This document shows positions 19,019 to 27,611 of a stretch of 64,000 nt of DNA, one piece after another. Origin of the DNA: ENR-C587 sp942493235 (lineage in GTDB: Bacteria > Bacteroidota > Ignavibacteria > Kapaibacteriales > UBA2268); assembly GCA_942493235.1 (NCBI GenBank), contig OW818676.1:3658001-3722000 (forward strand), read 5' to 3'. The notes under the pieces were generated by a model, which had not been told where the DNA came from, made no database searches, and worked only from the letters and a program-made list of their open reading frames with translations. The position numbers were made by a program, and so were the translations under genes. Positions within the stretch are counted from its first letter, which is position 1. Each line of letters opens with the position of its first letter.

Positions 19019-19642
19019 TTAATTTAATTTGTGAATTTTATTAGAATTATTTTCAGCATCTTTCTTTTTATTTGGCTTATCATCAAAGAGTTCATCATCT
19101 CCGACATCTTCATCATCGTCCCATTCTTCATCATCGTCCCAGTCTTCATCATCATCCCAATCTTCGTCATCATCCCAGTCTTCATCATCATCGAAATCTT
19201 CGTCAAGTAAATCTTCATAATCGGTTGCATCAATGGTTATATTGATTTTATTTTTCGTACGATTAATATCAATATCGTCAATAACGAAACCGGCATCGTC
19301 AAATTCGGAAACTTTATAATCGGTAATTTCTTTAATTGTTTTAGACATCATAACTAAAAACTCTTTTGGGACACCAATGGAGTCTTCATCTAAACCTTGC
19401 TTCATAACTTCATCAAAAGTCATATCATTCTGAAGCATTAACTCTCCCATATTCCAGCTAATAACGCCTAAGTATATTGAAGCATTAATTGATTCTTTAG
19501 GGTCATCAGCAGTAATCGCATCAATCATAGGTTTAAGAAAGTTCAAGAATATTCTTGCTTCTTCGGTGTGATTTACACTTACATTACGATAGATAAATGG
19601 ATCTTCTGCTTCAGGTAATTTGTTAATATTTTTCTTTGCCAT
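19019..19642 (-). CDS. Acidic protein with tandem DDEDWD repeats
   Basis: Protein of 207 aa with a folded-looking helical N-terminal domain (about 1-110, containing EEARIFLNFLKPMIDAITADD) and a central linker. An extreme acidic tract follows (about 150-190), made of repeats with consensus DDEDWD and an 18-bp DNA period, then a short lysine/asparagine tail. No signal peptide, so probably cytoplasmic. The family is unknown to me. Acidic repeats of this type often mimic nucleic acid or bind basic proteins or metals, but that is only a possibility. The DNA tract can gain or lose 6-residue units by slippage. Repeated DNA lies on both sides of the gene. Confidence 0.75.
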   Translation of the reverse strand: MAKKNINKLPEAEDPFIYRNVSVNHTEEARIFLNFLKPMIDAITADDPKESINASIYLGVISWNMGELMLQNDMTFDEVMKQGLDEDSIGVPKEFLVMMSKTIKEITDYKVSEFDDAGFVIDDIDINRTKNKINITIDATDYEDLLDEDFDDDEDWDDDEDWDDDEDWDDDEEWDDDEDVGDDELFDDKPNKKKDAENNSNKIHKLN

Positions 19643-19811
19643 AAATGCCTCAGTTAAATTTGATATAACTACTAATATTATATTTTATTTTAGTTTTTTT
19701 TAGAAATTTTCAATATTTATGTTATATTTATACTTATTGGCGTTATAATTTGTATAGATTTTTAAAACTATCAAGAAAGACTTGATTAATGCTAACAGAA
19801 TAATTTAGGGT

Positions 19812-19948
19812 CTTCCCTATTTTAAGTGAGTTAGCAAATATTTGTTATTTGTATAAAGAAAATCTTTAGATATCAAATATTGATGATTTATATATTCTTT
19901 GATAAAGATCTTTGATGTTAAATCTTAACTCTTTTAGAAGTTAAGTAT
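19812..19948. repeat. Partial copy of the MITE-like element at 18714
   Basis: CTTCCCTATTTTAAGTGAGT followed by TTAGCAAATATTTGTTATT matches the left half of 18714-19010, then joins directly to a copy of the GTCATTCTGA palindrome. The remaining gap (19643-19811) shows nothing I recognise. Confidence 0.55.
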
Positions 19949-20020
19949 CTGAGTGTAACGAAGAATCCAGAAATATCAGCATTTAGCTTTATCTGGATTC
20001 TTCACTTCGTTCAGAATGTC
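19949..20020. repeat. ~79-bp palindrome, copy 2 of 8 (left end shortened)
   Basis: CTGAGTGTAACGAAGAATCC to TTCACTTCGTTCAGAATGTC; opposite orientation to copy 1. The first seven or so bases of the left arm are replaced. Confidence 0.8.
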
Positions 20021-20072
20021 AAATTATCAGCTAATTTGATGAATTTTCAAAGAAATAACCTTGCACACATTT

Positions 20073-20106
20073 AAAAATAAGGATTCCATACGGAATCCCT
20101 ATTTTT
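20073..20106 (-). terminator. Terminator after tsaE
   Basis: AAAAATAAGGATTCC / GGAATCCCTATTTTT hairpin with an ATAC loop, 30 bp beyond the tsaE stop codon; the outer A/T part gives the U tract on the minus strand. Confidence 0.75.
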
Positions 20107-20135
20107 AATATTATATAATAGATTATCTTAAAAAA

Positions 20136-20591
20136 TTATTTTTTACATTCTATGATTTCGAATTGACGCATACTTTCATCTTGAGCAGAGGTTATTATAT
20201 TAACAATATAAGTTGAATGTTTGTCTAATATTCCGTTTGCTTTCTCTGCCCATTCGACTAATTTAATGGTATCGACATTAAAAATAATCTCCGAGAAACC
20301 AATATTTTCAAGCTCTTCGATAGATTTCATTCTGTATAAGTCAAAATGATTAAGCACTATCTCGTTGCCGTTGAGAGTACCGTAATAATTATTCATTATA
20401 GTGAATGTGGGGCTTGTAACTATATCCGAAATATCGAAATAATCACAAATCCCCTTGATAAATTCGGTTTTGCCACTGCCGAGCTCACCATAGAGCGAGA
20501 TTATATCTCCGGCTTTAAGCTTTGCGGCAAAAGCCACACCAAGCTCTAAAGTATCTTGTTCGCTATGCGATATATGTATTTCTTTTTTCAT
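20136..20591 (-). CDS. tsaE: TsaE, ATPase for tRNA t6A37 biosynthesis
   Basis: Protein of 151 aa with Walker A GELGSGKTEFIKG (about residues 37-49), the switch-like SPTFTIMNNY, HFDLYRM and LVEWAEK, all family landmarks of TsaE (YjeE). TsaE works with TsaB and TsaD to add threonylcarbamoyl to A37 of tRNAs reading ANN codons. Length is normal. It lies 36 bp downstream of porX on the same strand and probably shares its transcript; a hairpin terminator follows. The pairing with porX is a location fact, not evidence for a role in secretion. Confidence 0.93.
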   Translation of the reverse strand: MKKEIHISHSEQDTLELGVAFAAKLKAGDIISLYGELGSGKTEFIKGICDYFDISDIVTSPTFTIMNNYYGTLNGNEIVLNHFDLYRMKSIEELENIGFSEIIFNVDTIKLVEWAEKANGILDKHSTYIVNIITSAQDESMRQFEIIECKK

Positions 20592-20627
20592 ATATACAAA
20601 TATACAAAAAAGAAATCAAAATAAAAA

Positions 20628-22202
20628 CTATCTCGGCTCAAGCTCGATTACCGGCACAATCATTTCTTCTAAAGAGATGCCTCCATGCTGGAAACTGTCG
20701 CGATATTTAGTCATATATTGATGGAAATCTGTCGGATAGACAAAGTAATAGTCTTCCTTGGCAATAATATTATTAACGGTAATTCCCATCTTTGGTAACC
20801 TAAAATCTTCGGGGTCTTTGACTTGCATAGCATTTCTCTCTTCTGCTTTTACATTTTTACCGAATTTATAACGCAGGCAGGTAGTAGTCTCTCTATCACC
20901 GATTACTTTAACTCCACGCATACAGCGAATAGAGCCGTGGTCTGTAGTGATAACGATTTTCGCATTTTTAACCTGAGAGATCATCTTTAACATTTTAAAA
21001 AGACTCGAGTGCATAAACCAAGAGTGTGTCAGCGAACGGTAAGCACTTTCGTCAGGAGCAATTTCTTTAAGTATTGCATAGTCTGAACGTGAATGAGCTA
21101 TCATATCCATCGCATTTATAACAATGGAAGTTAGATGCTTTTTAGTATATTTCATGATATCGCCTTCGATTTTTTTACCAAAATCGGTATCATGAATTTT
21201 GATATAATTAGATGGGTCTTTCAGCTTAATATGCTTTCTCTTTAACTGTTCATCAAGCAATTCTTTTTCAAAAGCGTTCTGTTTGTGTTCTTCCGAATTT
21301 AATTCGCTAACCCAATACTGAGGATATTGCTTTTTAATATCGGCAGGGAATAATCCTGCGAATATACTATTACGGCAGTAAGGAGTAGCCGTCGGCAAAA
21401 TCGCACTGTAATAATCTTTTTTGAAATTATAGTATGGTCGTAGCAACTCTTCCATAATTAGCCATTGGTCAAGACGCATACAGTCAACTACGAAAAAGAA
21501 AACAGGATCGCCCGACTTCAGATGGGGCAATAAGTATTTATCGACCACAGAGTCCGAGAAAACGGGTGTATCGTCATCTTCGGTATTATTAATCCAGTCG
21601 ATATAATTACTTTCAACAAATTTAGAGAAAGCGGCATTGCATTCACGCCATTGGTCTTGTAAAGTCTGGTTAAATCCTAATTGCGGATAGCGGTCAATTT
21701 CCATAGACCAGTTAACGAGTTTGGTGTAAATATCTTTCCAGTCGCTCCACTGAAGCCTGTCATATAGCCTGCGTGTAATTTCATTAAATCCAATCAGATA
21801 GTCCTGAGTAAGCTTATCCTGCTCAATACGTTTAGTTTCCAGATGCTTTTTGCAGGCGGCAATTATCTGAGCCGGATTGACCGGTTTAGTCAGGTAATCG
21901 TCAATTTTTTTACCGATAGCTTCCTCCATAATTGCTTCGGCTTCATTTTTTGTAACCATCACTACCGGAGTAGCGGGGTCAATTTCTTTTATATATGGCA
22001 GAGCTTCAAGCCCGGTCATACCGATCATAGTTTCATCTAAGAAAATAAGGTCATAATGTGTTCTACGCACTAATTCAATTGCATCTTCGGCATTAGAAGC
22101 TTTATCAACCATATATCCGCGTTGTTCTAAAAGCATGATGTGTGGTTTTAATAATTCTATCTCGTCGTCTATCCATAGAATTTTACCTTTTGCGTTATCC
22201 AT
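20628..22202 (-). CDS. porX: PorX-type response regulator with PglZ domain (T9SS regulator)
   Basis: Of 524 aa: a receiver domain at 1-122 (D12/D13, phospho-acceptor D56 in FLDETM, T84, K106 in LTKPV), a helical linker, and a PglZ/alkaline-phosphatase-like domain from about 215. The latter shows metal-site motifs FFVVDCMRLDQW, TATPYCRN, DMIAHS and TTDHGS. This is the architecture of PorX, which controls T9SS genes in Porphyromonas and whose PglZ domain has been reported to act on oligonucleotides. The membrane kinase PorY is not in the window. Two T9SS substrates (12078-15089 and 27612-29918) are nearby. The start ATG is preceded by ACGGAG. Confidence 0.92.
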   Translation of the reverse strand: MDNAKGKILWIDDEIELLKPHIMLLEQRGYMVDKASNAEDAIELVRRTHYDLIFLDETMIGMTGLEALPYIKEIDPATPVVMVTKNEAEAIMEEAIGKKIDDYLTKPVNPAQIIAACKKHLETKRIEQDKLTQDYLIGFNEITRRLYDRLQWSDWKDIYTKLVNWSMEIDRYPQLGFNQTLQDQWRECNAAFSKFVESNYIDWINNTEDDDTPVFSDSVVDKYLLPHLKSGDPVFFFVVDCMRLDQWLIMEELLRPYYNFKKDYYSAILPTATPYCRNSIFAGLFPADIKKQYPQYWVSELNSEEHKQNAFEKELLDEQLKRKHIKLKDPSNYIKIHDTDFGKKIEGDIMKYTKKHLTSIVINAMDMIAHSRSDYAILKEIAPDESAYRSLTHSWFMHSSLFKMLKMISQVKNAKIVITTDHGSIRCMRGVKVIGDRETTTCLRYKFGKNVKAEERNAMQVKDPEDFRLPKMGITVNNIIAKEDYYFVYPTDFHQYMTKYRDSFQHGGISLEEMIVPVIELEPR

Positions 22203-22675
22203 AATTCTTTCTCCGTACTAAGTAAATAAAACAATAAAATAATGCGTAAAAAAACTTTTTATGAAAGTACCTCTTTTATTTTTTTAATTCTAAACTATCA
22301 TTTAACTTTTTAAAAAGACTTAACAAAATATTCGTGCCTTTTATTTGTTATAAAAACACCATCTAAAATTGCAATTTTTACAGCATTAACATTTTTTGTC
22401 TTAACTAATGTCATTGCATCATTAAATTGTGCATTTTGATGACCACCGAATCAAGTATTGCATCTTCAGTCAGTCCATTGATTCATACGTATTTCTAAAT
22501 TATTATAAAATAACTTCCAATATAAAAAAACATACCTCTACATCAAGAATTTCTTGTTATTTATAAATGCATATTTAAAAATGTAGCAATTTATCAATAA
22601 TTCTCTTTATAGAAATATGTTTTTAAAATCTATACTATTACTCAGTACTAATACTATGAAGTAAAAGTATAAATT
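22203..22675. other. Gene-free AT-rich stretch
   Basis: Contains the porX leader at its left end. I see no coding frame, RNA gene or repeat-family member in it, only AT-rich sequence. Confidence 0.4.
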
Positions 22676-23641
22676 TTATTTTATAACCGAATGACCCAAT
22701 ATGGATTTTTCGAATTCATATTTGCCATACAATGCTGCACCGATAATTCCGGTATCTTTAACAAAGTGAGAATGCCTTATCTCTAACCTGTCGGCAACAG
22801 TCGGCAAAGCTCTCTCCTTAATAGTCTGATAAGCAGTCTTAAACATAATAGAATGAGACTGAGCCAATCCGCCACCAAGAATAACTAACGGTATATCGAG
22901 CAAATTAAGAGCAGAAGCCAGCCCAATACCGAGCATTCTACCGGCAACTTTAAATATCTTAGTTCCTGCTTTATCGCCCTTGGTAACTGCCATCGAAATA
23001 AAGTACGGGTCTAGCTTTTCATAAGTATGCATAATTGAATTAGGATACTTACGAATTACTTCTTTTGCCTGTTCGGCAATTTTATTTTTCCCGATATATT
23101 CTTCCAATATAGCAGTTCTATATGGTTTTTCCTGATCTTTAATCGGAACATTACAGTCCATAATTAAATGCCCTAAATCACCGGCACCGCCGGTTACGCC
23201 CTTTATGATTTTTCTATCGTAAACAAAAGCAGCACTAACGCCAGTGCCTAAGCTTACATAGAAAAAGTCATTTTCGTCTCTGCAGCATCCGATTAACATC
23301 TCGGCTAAAGCAGCAATATTCGCGTCATTATCCAAATATACGGGTATATCGTAAATCTTTTTAAGATATTTCGCAACATCTACATTATACCACCCCGGAA
23401 GATTTGGAGCTATTTTTACAATGCCATTTCTGTCAACGACCCCGCCTATACCTATGCCAATGGTCTCAACATCGGGATAATGTTTTAATGCACGTCCTAT
23501 AATATTAGATATTGAACGCAATACTCCGTCGCGTCCCTTCTGTGCATTTGTTGGGATTGTGTGCTGATAAACTAAATTATCGCCGTCATCAATTATACCG
23601 CATTTAAGATTGGTGCCACCTACATCTATGCCTAAATACAT
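22676..23641 (-). CDS. ROK-family sugar kinase (probable glucokinase)
   Basis: Protein of 321 aa. ATP-binding opening MYLGIDVGGTNLKCGIID, sugar-binding and catalytic YLDNDANIAAL (catalytic Asp), VSLGTGVSAAF phosphate loop and VILGGGLAQS adenosine motif place it in the ROK family, most like glucokinases. The usual ROK zinc motif (CxCGxxGCxE after GHM) is missing: the matching region reads GDLGHLIMDCNVPIKDQEKP, with one cysteine only. A zinc-free ROK subgroup exists, so it is probably active, but the sugar is uncertain. It is divergent from pepT, and the shared 154-bp gap holds two overlapping palindromes. Confidence 0.85.
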   Translation of the reverse strand: MYLGIDVGGTNLKCGIIDDGDNLVYQHTIPTNAQKGRDGVLRSISNIIGRALKHYPDVETIGIGIGGVVDRNGIVKIAPNLPGWYNVDVAKYLKKIYDIPVYLDNDANIAALAEMLIGCCRDENDFFYVSLGTGVSAAFVYDRKIIKGVTGGAGDLGHLIMDCNVPIKDQEKPYRTAILEEYIGKNKIAEQAKEVIRKYPNSIMHTYEKLDPYFISMAVTKGDKAGTKIFKVAGRMLGIGLASALNLLDIPLVILGGGLAQSHSIMFKTAYQTIKERALPTVADRLEIRHSHFVKDTGIIGAALYGKYEFEKSILGHSVIK

Positions 23642-23680
23642 TTTTTATCCCTTCTTTTTCCTCAAAAATTTCATTTTATT

Positions 23681-23711
23681 AAATCAATATTTGATTTATT
23701 GAATCAATAAA
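23681..23711. promoter_or_regulatory. Overlapping palindromes in the divergent ROK kinase-pepT gap
   Basis: AAATCAATATTTGATTT (23681-23697, 7-bp arms) overlaps TTTATTGAATCAATAAA (23695-23711, 8-bp arms, one central base). Both are perfect dyads and lie between two divergently transcribed metabolic genes, so an operator for a dimeric repressor is plausible. Confidence 0.4.
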
Positions 23712-23795
23712 GTTATATTGTAAATCCGTAAAAATACGAAAATTATTTTTGATAAAAAACAAAGTTGGTTATATTTTTTTAAAAAGAGGTCATTT

Positions 23796-25049
23796 ATGGC
23801 AGAAAAAGTTTTAAACAAGTTCTTGCGATATGTGAAAATCGACACACAGTCTGATGATTCCATAGATGCAACACCAAGTACACAGAAACAATTTGATTTG
23901 GCTAATCTTTTAGTTAAAGAACTGAAAGAAATAGGAATTACCGATGCTCACGTTGATGAATTTTGCTATGTTTATGGCACAATTCCTTCCAATTTAAAGC
24001 CTGAGCACAGTGCTTTCGGCAAAGTTCCGACTATAGCCCTATTGGCACACGTGGATACTTCGCCGGACGTTAGCGGAGCAAATGTAAAACCGCAAATTAT
24101 CGAAAATTATCAGGGCGGTGATTTAGTTTTACCGGGTAATACTGCAATTGTTATCCGCGAAGACGAGAATCCTAAATTAAAACTCAGCATAGGGCACACT
24201 ATTGTTACTACTGACGGCACTACACTACTCGGAGCAGATGATAAAGCCGGAATTGCTGCTATTATTACAGCCGCCGAATATATAATTACTCATAATGAAA
24301 TCATTCACGGAGATATTCGCGTCTGCTTTACTCCTGATGAAGAAATCGGAATGGGGACTCGCAAAATTGATTTAAAAAAATTAGCCGCTCAATATGCTTA
24401 TACAGTTGACGGAGAATATCCCGGCGAACTAAATAAAGAAACCTTCAGTGCTAATGCCGCTACAATTACTGTTCACGGCAGAGACATTCACCCGGGTTCG
24501 GCAAAAGACATTATGGTTAACTCTATCAGAGTAATGTCAGACATTATAGGAATGCTTCCTAAATATATGTCTCCCGAAACTACTGACAAATATCAACCAT
24601 ATATTCACCCGCACCATTTCGAAGGCAGCATCTCTAAAACTACTGTTAAATTCTTGCTCCGTACCTTTAATACTCCCGAATTAGCTGACCAAAAAATTAT
24701 TCTCGAAGATATTATTAAAGTAGCTCAGATAATGAATCCTAAAGCTAAAATCGAATTAGAAATTAAAGAACAATACAAAAATATGGGCGATTATTTAGAT
24801 AAAGACCCAATAGTTACTCAATGTATGTGGGAAGCCGCCCTTAAAGCAGGCGTTACTCCGTTCTGGGAACCGATTCGTGGCGGAACTGACGGCTCGAGGC
24901 TCACTGAAATGGGGCTACCATGCCCAAATTTATACGCAGGCGGGCAGAACTTCCATAGTCCGAACGAATGGATTTCGATTAACGCTCTCGAACAGACTGT
25001 TCAGACTATTATTGAATTAGCTCAAGTATGGGTAGAGAAATACAAATAA
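23796..25049 (+). CDS. pepT: Peptidase T (tripeptide aminopeptidase)
   Basis: Protein of 417 aa, M20 metallopeptidase family, which releases the N-terminal residue from tripeptides in the cytoplasm. The expected two-zinc ligands are visible: AHVDTSPD (His), LLGADDKAG (Asp), TPDEEIGMG (Glu pair), VDGEYPG (Asp) and NFHSPNEW (final His). The PepT-specific HHFEGS and RGGTDGSRLTEMGLPCPN stretches are present. Length is normal. The ATG follows AAAGAGG. The OPT transporter gene starts 29 bp later, so the two likely form a peptide uptake and breakdown operon. Confidence 0.95.
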   Translation: MAEKVLNKFLRYVKIDTQSDDSIDATPSTQKQFDLANLLVKELKEIGITDAHVDEFCYVYGTIPSNLKPEHSAFGKVPTIALLAHVDTSPDVSGANVKPQIIENYQGGDLVLPGNTAIVIREDENPKLKLSIGHTIVTTDGTTLLGADDKAGIAAIITAAEYIITHNEIIHGDIRVCFTPDEEIGMGTRKIDLKKLAAQYAYTVDGEYPGELNKETFSANAATITVHGRDIHPGSAKDIMVNSIRVMSDIIGMLPKYMSPETTDKYQPYIHPHHFEGSISKTTVKFLLRTFNTPELADQKIILEDIIKVAQIMNPKAKIELEIKEQYKNMGDYLDKDPIVTQCMWEAALKAGVTPFWEPIRGGTDGSRLTEMGLPCPNLYAGGQNFHSPNEWISINALEQTVQTIIELAQVWVEKYK

Positions 25050-25078
25050 TTATTATATAATTTTATAATTGGTGATTA

Positions 25079-27130
25079 ATGGAACAAGATTCAAATATTA
25101 AAAGTAATCTACCGGAAAATGCTTATCGAGAGCTTAAACAGGGAGAAGAATACCTCCCCGTGATGCCGGCAAGCTCAAATTTTCCGGAATTAACTTCATA
25201 TTCTTTATTTATGGGTCTCCTGATGGCAGTAATTTTCTCTGCAGCAGCCGCTTATTCCGGTCTTAAAATCGGTCAAGTATTCGAGGCAGCAATTCCTATT
25301 TCGATTATTGCTGTAGGTGTATCTACCGCGTTAAAGAAAAAAAACGCATTAGGACAGAATATTATCATTCAGTCTATTGGTTCAAGCTCTGGAGTAATAG
25401 TAGCAGGTGCTATTTTTACAATACCCGGCTTATATATTTTACAAGCTAAATATCCGGAAATACAAGTAGATTTCTTCCAGATATTTATGTCTTCAATGCT
25501 CGGTGGATTTTTGGGAATTATTTTCTTAATTCCTTTCCGTAAATATTTTGTTAAAGATATGCACGGTAAATTTCCATTTCCAGAAGCTACTGCCACAACC
25601 GAAATTTTAATTACCGGTGAAAAAGGTGGCAAGCAAGCTGGTATTTTAGTAACCAGCGGATTAATTGGTGGTATATTTGAGTTTCTATTCTCTTCCGTAA
25701 AACTTTGGGGAGAGACAGTTACTTCACGTATAGTCCCTGCAGGTCAAGCTTTAGCAGATAATGCAAAAATTGTTTTAAAAATGAGTATTAGCCCCTTAGT
25801 ATTCAGTTTCGGATATTTAGTCGGTCTAAAATTCTCTTTGATTATTACGGTTGGCTCATTATTATCTTGGTTTGTATTTATTCCTTTAATGAATCAAATC
25901 GGCGAAATTGCAGTTATTGGCGGAGGGATTAATCCTTTCTTTTCAATGAGTGCCGAAGAAATATTCAAATTATATGTTCGCCCGATTGGTATCGGTGCTA
26001 TTGCTATGGCTGGCATTATCGGTATTATCAAATCTTCATCTGTTATAGGCTCTGCTTTTAAACTTGCAGTAAACGGCATTTTCGGTGGCAAATCATCAGA
26101 GGAAGTAGCCGTAGAGCGTACTCAAAAAGATATTAAAATGTCATTTTTACTTATGATTGGCTTTTTAGTAGTCGCTTGTACTTTCGCTTTCTTGATTCTC
26201 GGCGTTCATGTTACTGTTACTCAAGCATTAGTAGCATTAGCAACAATACTTATAATCTCTTTCTTATTTACTACTGTAGCAGCTAATGCTATCGCGATAG
26301 TAGGCTCTAACCCAGTTTCCGGTATGACACTTATGACATTAATCCTGTCTTCTATCATATTAGTTGCCGTAGGTCTAACAGGTCCAATGGGAATGGTAAG
26401 CTCACTTGTTATCGGCGGTATAGTATGTACCGCTTTATCAATGGCAGGTGGCTTCATTACGGATTTAAAAGTCGGCTATTGGCTTGGTACTACACCTATG
26501 AAGCAACAGCAATGGAAATTCTTAGGTACAGTACTATCATCTGCTACCGTTGGATTAGTTATCTATGTGTTAGCTCAAGCTTACGGATTTGTTCAGACTC
26601 CGCTAACTCCTGACCCATTGGTAGCTCCTCAGGCAAACGCAATGGCGGCAGTAATCGAACCATTGATGTTGCCCGGAGCAAAAGTATATTGGATGCTTTA
26701 TGCTATCGGAGCTATCATTTCATTACTTATGAATTGGCTTGGAATTTCACCTCTTGCATTTGCACTGGGTATGTTCATTCCTCTTGATTTGAACACTCCT
26801 CTCGTAGTCGGCGGTTTATTAGCTCACTACTTAGGCAAAAGCAAAAAAGGCGAAGCAGTTGCAAATGCACGCTCTCAGAGAGGTACACTGATAGCATCTG
26901 GTTTCATTGCCGGAGCGGCTTTATTTGGCGTAGTAGGAGCATTTTTGCTCTTCTTCGGCGTTAAAATTGATTCAAAGTTATGGGCTCCGCTTAAAGAAGG
27001 TGGTTTAGCAGCTCAATGGTGGCCTAACCTCAATCCTGAAATTATGTCTCAATGGGTAGCTTTAATTGCATTTATTGTAGTATTAGCCTACTTTATTTGG
27101 GACTCTCGTAGAGCAAAAGTAGAAGATTAA
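25079..27130 (+). CDS. OPT-family oligopeptide transporter
   Basis: Protein of 683 aa with about 15-16 membrane segments and the OPT signatures: N-terminal YREL near residue 17, GLKIGQVFEAAIPISI, FPEATATTEIL, and ...FALGMFIPLDLNTPLVVGG near the C terminus. Bacterial members import di- to oligopeptides, or metal chelates, by proton symport; without a biochemical test the substrate is open. Its position 29 bp after pepT supports peptide uptake. The gene ends at a good terminator. Codon use and composition look like the neighbours. Confidence 0.92.
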   Translation: MEQDSNIKSNLPENAYRELKQGEEYLPVMPASSNFPELTSYSLFMGLLMAVIFSAAAAYSGLKIGQVFEAAIPISIIAVGVSTALKKKNALGQNIIIQSIGSSSGVIVAGAIFTIPGLYILQAKYPEIQVDFFQIFMSSMLGGFLGIIFLIPFRKYFVKDMHGKFPFPEATATTEILITGEKGGKQAGILVTSGLIGGIFEFLFSSVKLWGETVTSRIVPAGQALADNAKIVLKMSISPLVFSFGYLVGLKFSLIITVGSLLSWFVFIPLMNQIGEIAVIGGGINPFFSMSAEEIFKLYVRPIGIGAIAMAGIIGIIKSSSVIGSAFKLAVNGIFGGKSSEEVAVERTQKDIKMSFLLMIGFLVVACTFAFLILGVHVTVTQALVALATILIISFLFTTVAANAIAIVGSNPVSGMTLMTLILSSIILVAVGLTGPMGMVSSLVIGGIVCTALSMAGGFITDLKVGYWLGTTPMKQQQWKFLGTVLSSATVGLVIYVLAQAYGFVQTPLTPDPLVAPQANAMAAVIEPLMLPGAKVYWMLYAIGAIISLLMNWLGISPLAFALGMFIPLDLNTPLVVGGLLAHYLGKSKKGEAVANARSQRGTLIASGFIAGAALFGVVGAFLLFFGVKIDSKLWAPLKEGGLAAQWWPNLNPEIMSQWVALIAFIVVLAYFIWDSRRAKVED

Positions 27131-27157
27131 TTCTTCTAATAATGCTTTAGTTCTTAT

Positions 27158-27190
27158 AAAATCCCTTCCCTTTCGGAGGGGATTTTTTTT
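27158..27190 (+). terminator. Terminator of the pepT-OPT operon
   Basis: AAATCCCTTCC and GGAGGGGATTT form the stem around CTTTC, followed by T residues, 28 bp after the OPT stop. Confidence 0.85.
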
Positions 27191-27230
27191 GGGGATAAAT
27201 AACAAATACTGATGGTTCATAAGCATATAA

Positions 27231-27371
27231 TAAGTCTGTTGCAAAACTATATAGTTTTCAATACCTATTTATATAACCCTACGGTTAACCTCAGGGTTGA
27301 TAAGCACTTAGAAGTTTAATAATCTCAGGAAAATTAACAGCAAATAAATATTTTGGACTTTTGCAATAGGC
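27231..27371. repeat. Composite repeat, GTCTGTTGCAAAAC type
   Basis: Starts GTCTGTTGCAAAACTATATA and ends GGACTTTTGCAATAGG, with a weaker central AACCCTACGG inverted repeat. It is the reverse-orientation partner of 7389-7530. Partial copies of its end occur near 31737 and 63343. The rest of the gap to 27507 holds only AT-rich sequence. Confidence 0.75.
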
Positions 27372-27507
27372 ATATAATATCATTTCTTTCATAAAATAAT
27401 ATCTCAATATTACACTTATGCAATTGTACAAACATAATCATAATATATCACGATTTAGGTAAAATATTAACAAAATAACAATATTAATTACTATAAATTA
27501 AAATATG

Positions 27508-27539
27508 TTTGGAATTATTAGAAATAATTTGTATCTTTG
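27508..27539 (+). promoter_or_regulatory. Bacteroidota-type promoter of the CotH/lamin-tail gene
   Basis: TTTG (27508-27511), then 20 nt, then TATCTTTG (27532-27539), close to the Bacteroides consensus TTTG-N19-TAnnTTTG. The start codon is about 70 bp downstream. Confidence 0.6.
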
Positions 27540-27611
27540 AACTTGAATTTAAATTATTTAAAACTGTTTTAGCTGAAATTATCAAATTTTGATTATCTGA
27601 TAGGCAATTGT

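Noticed and set aside
20628..22202. PglZ domain as part of a BREX defence system
   Set aside because: The receiver domain at the N terminus and lack of other BREX genes identify PorX instead.
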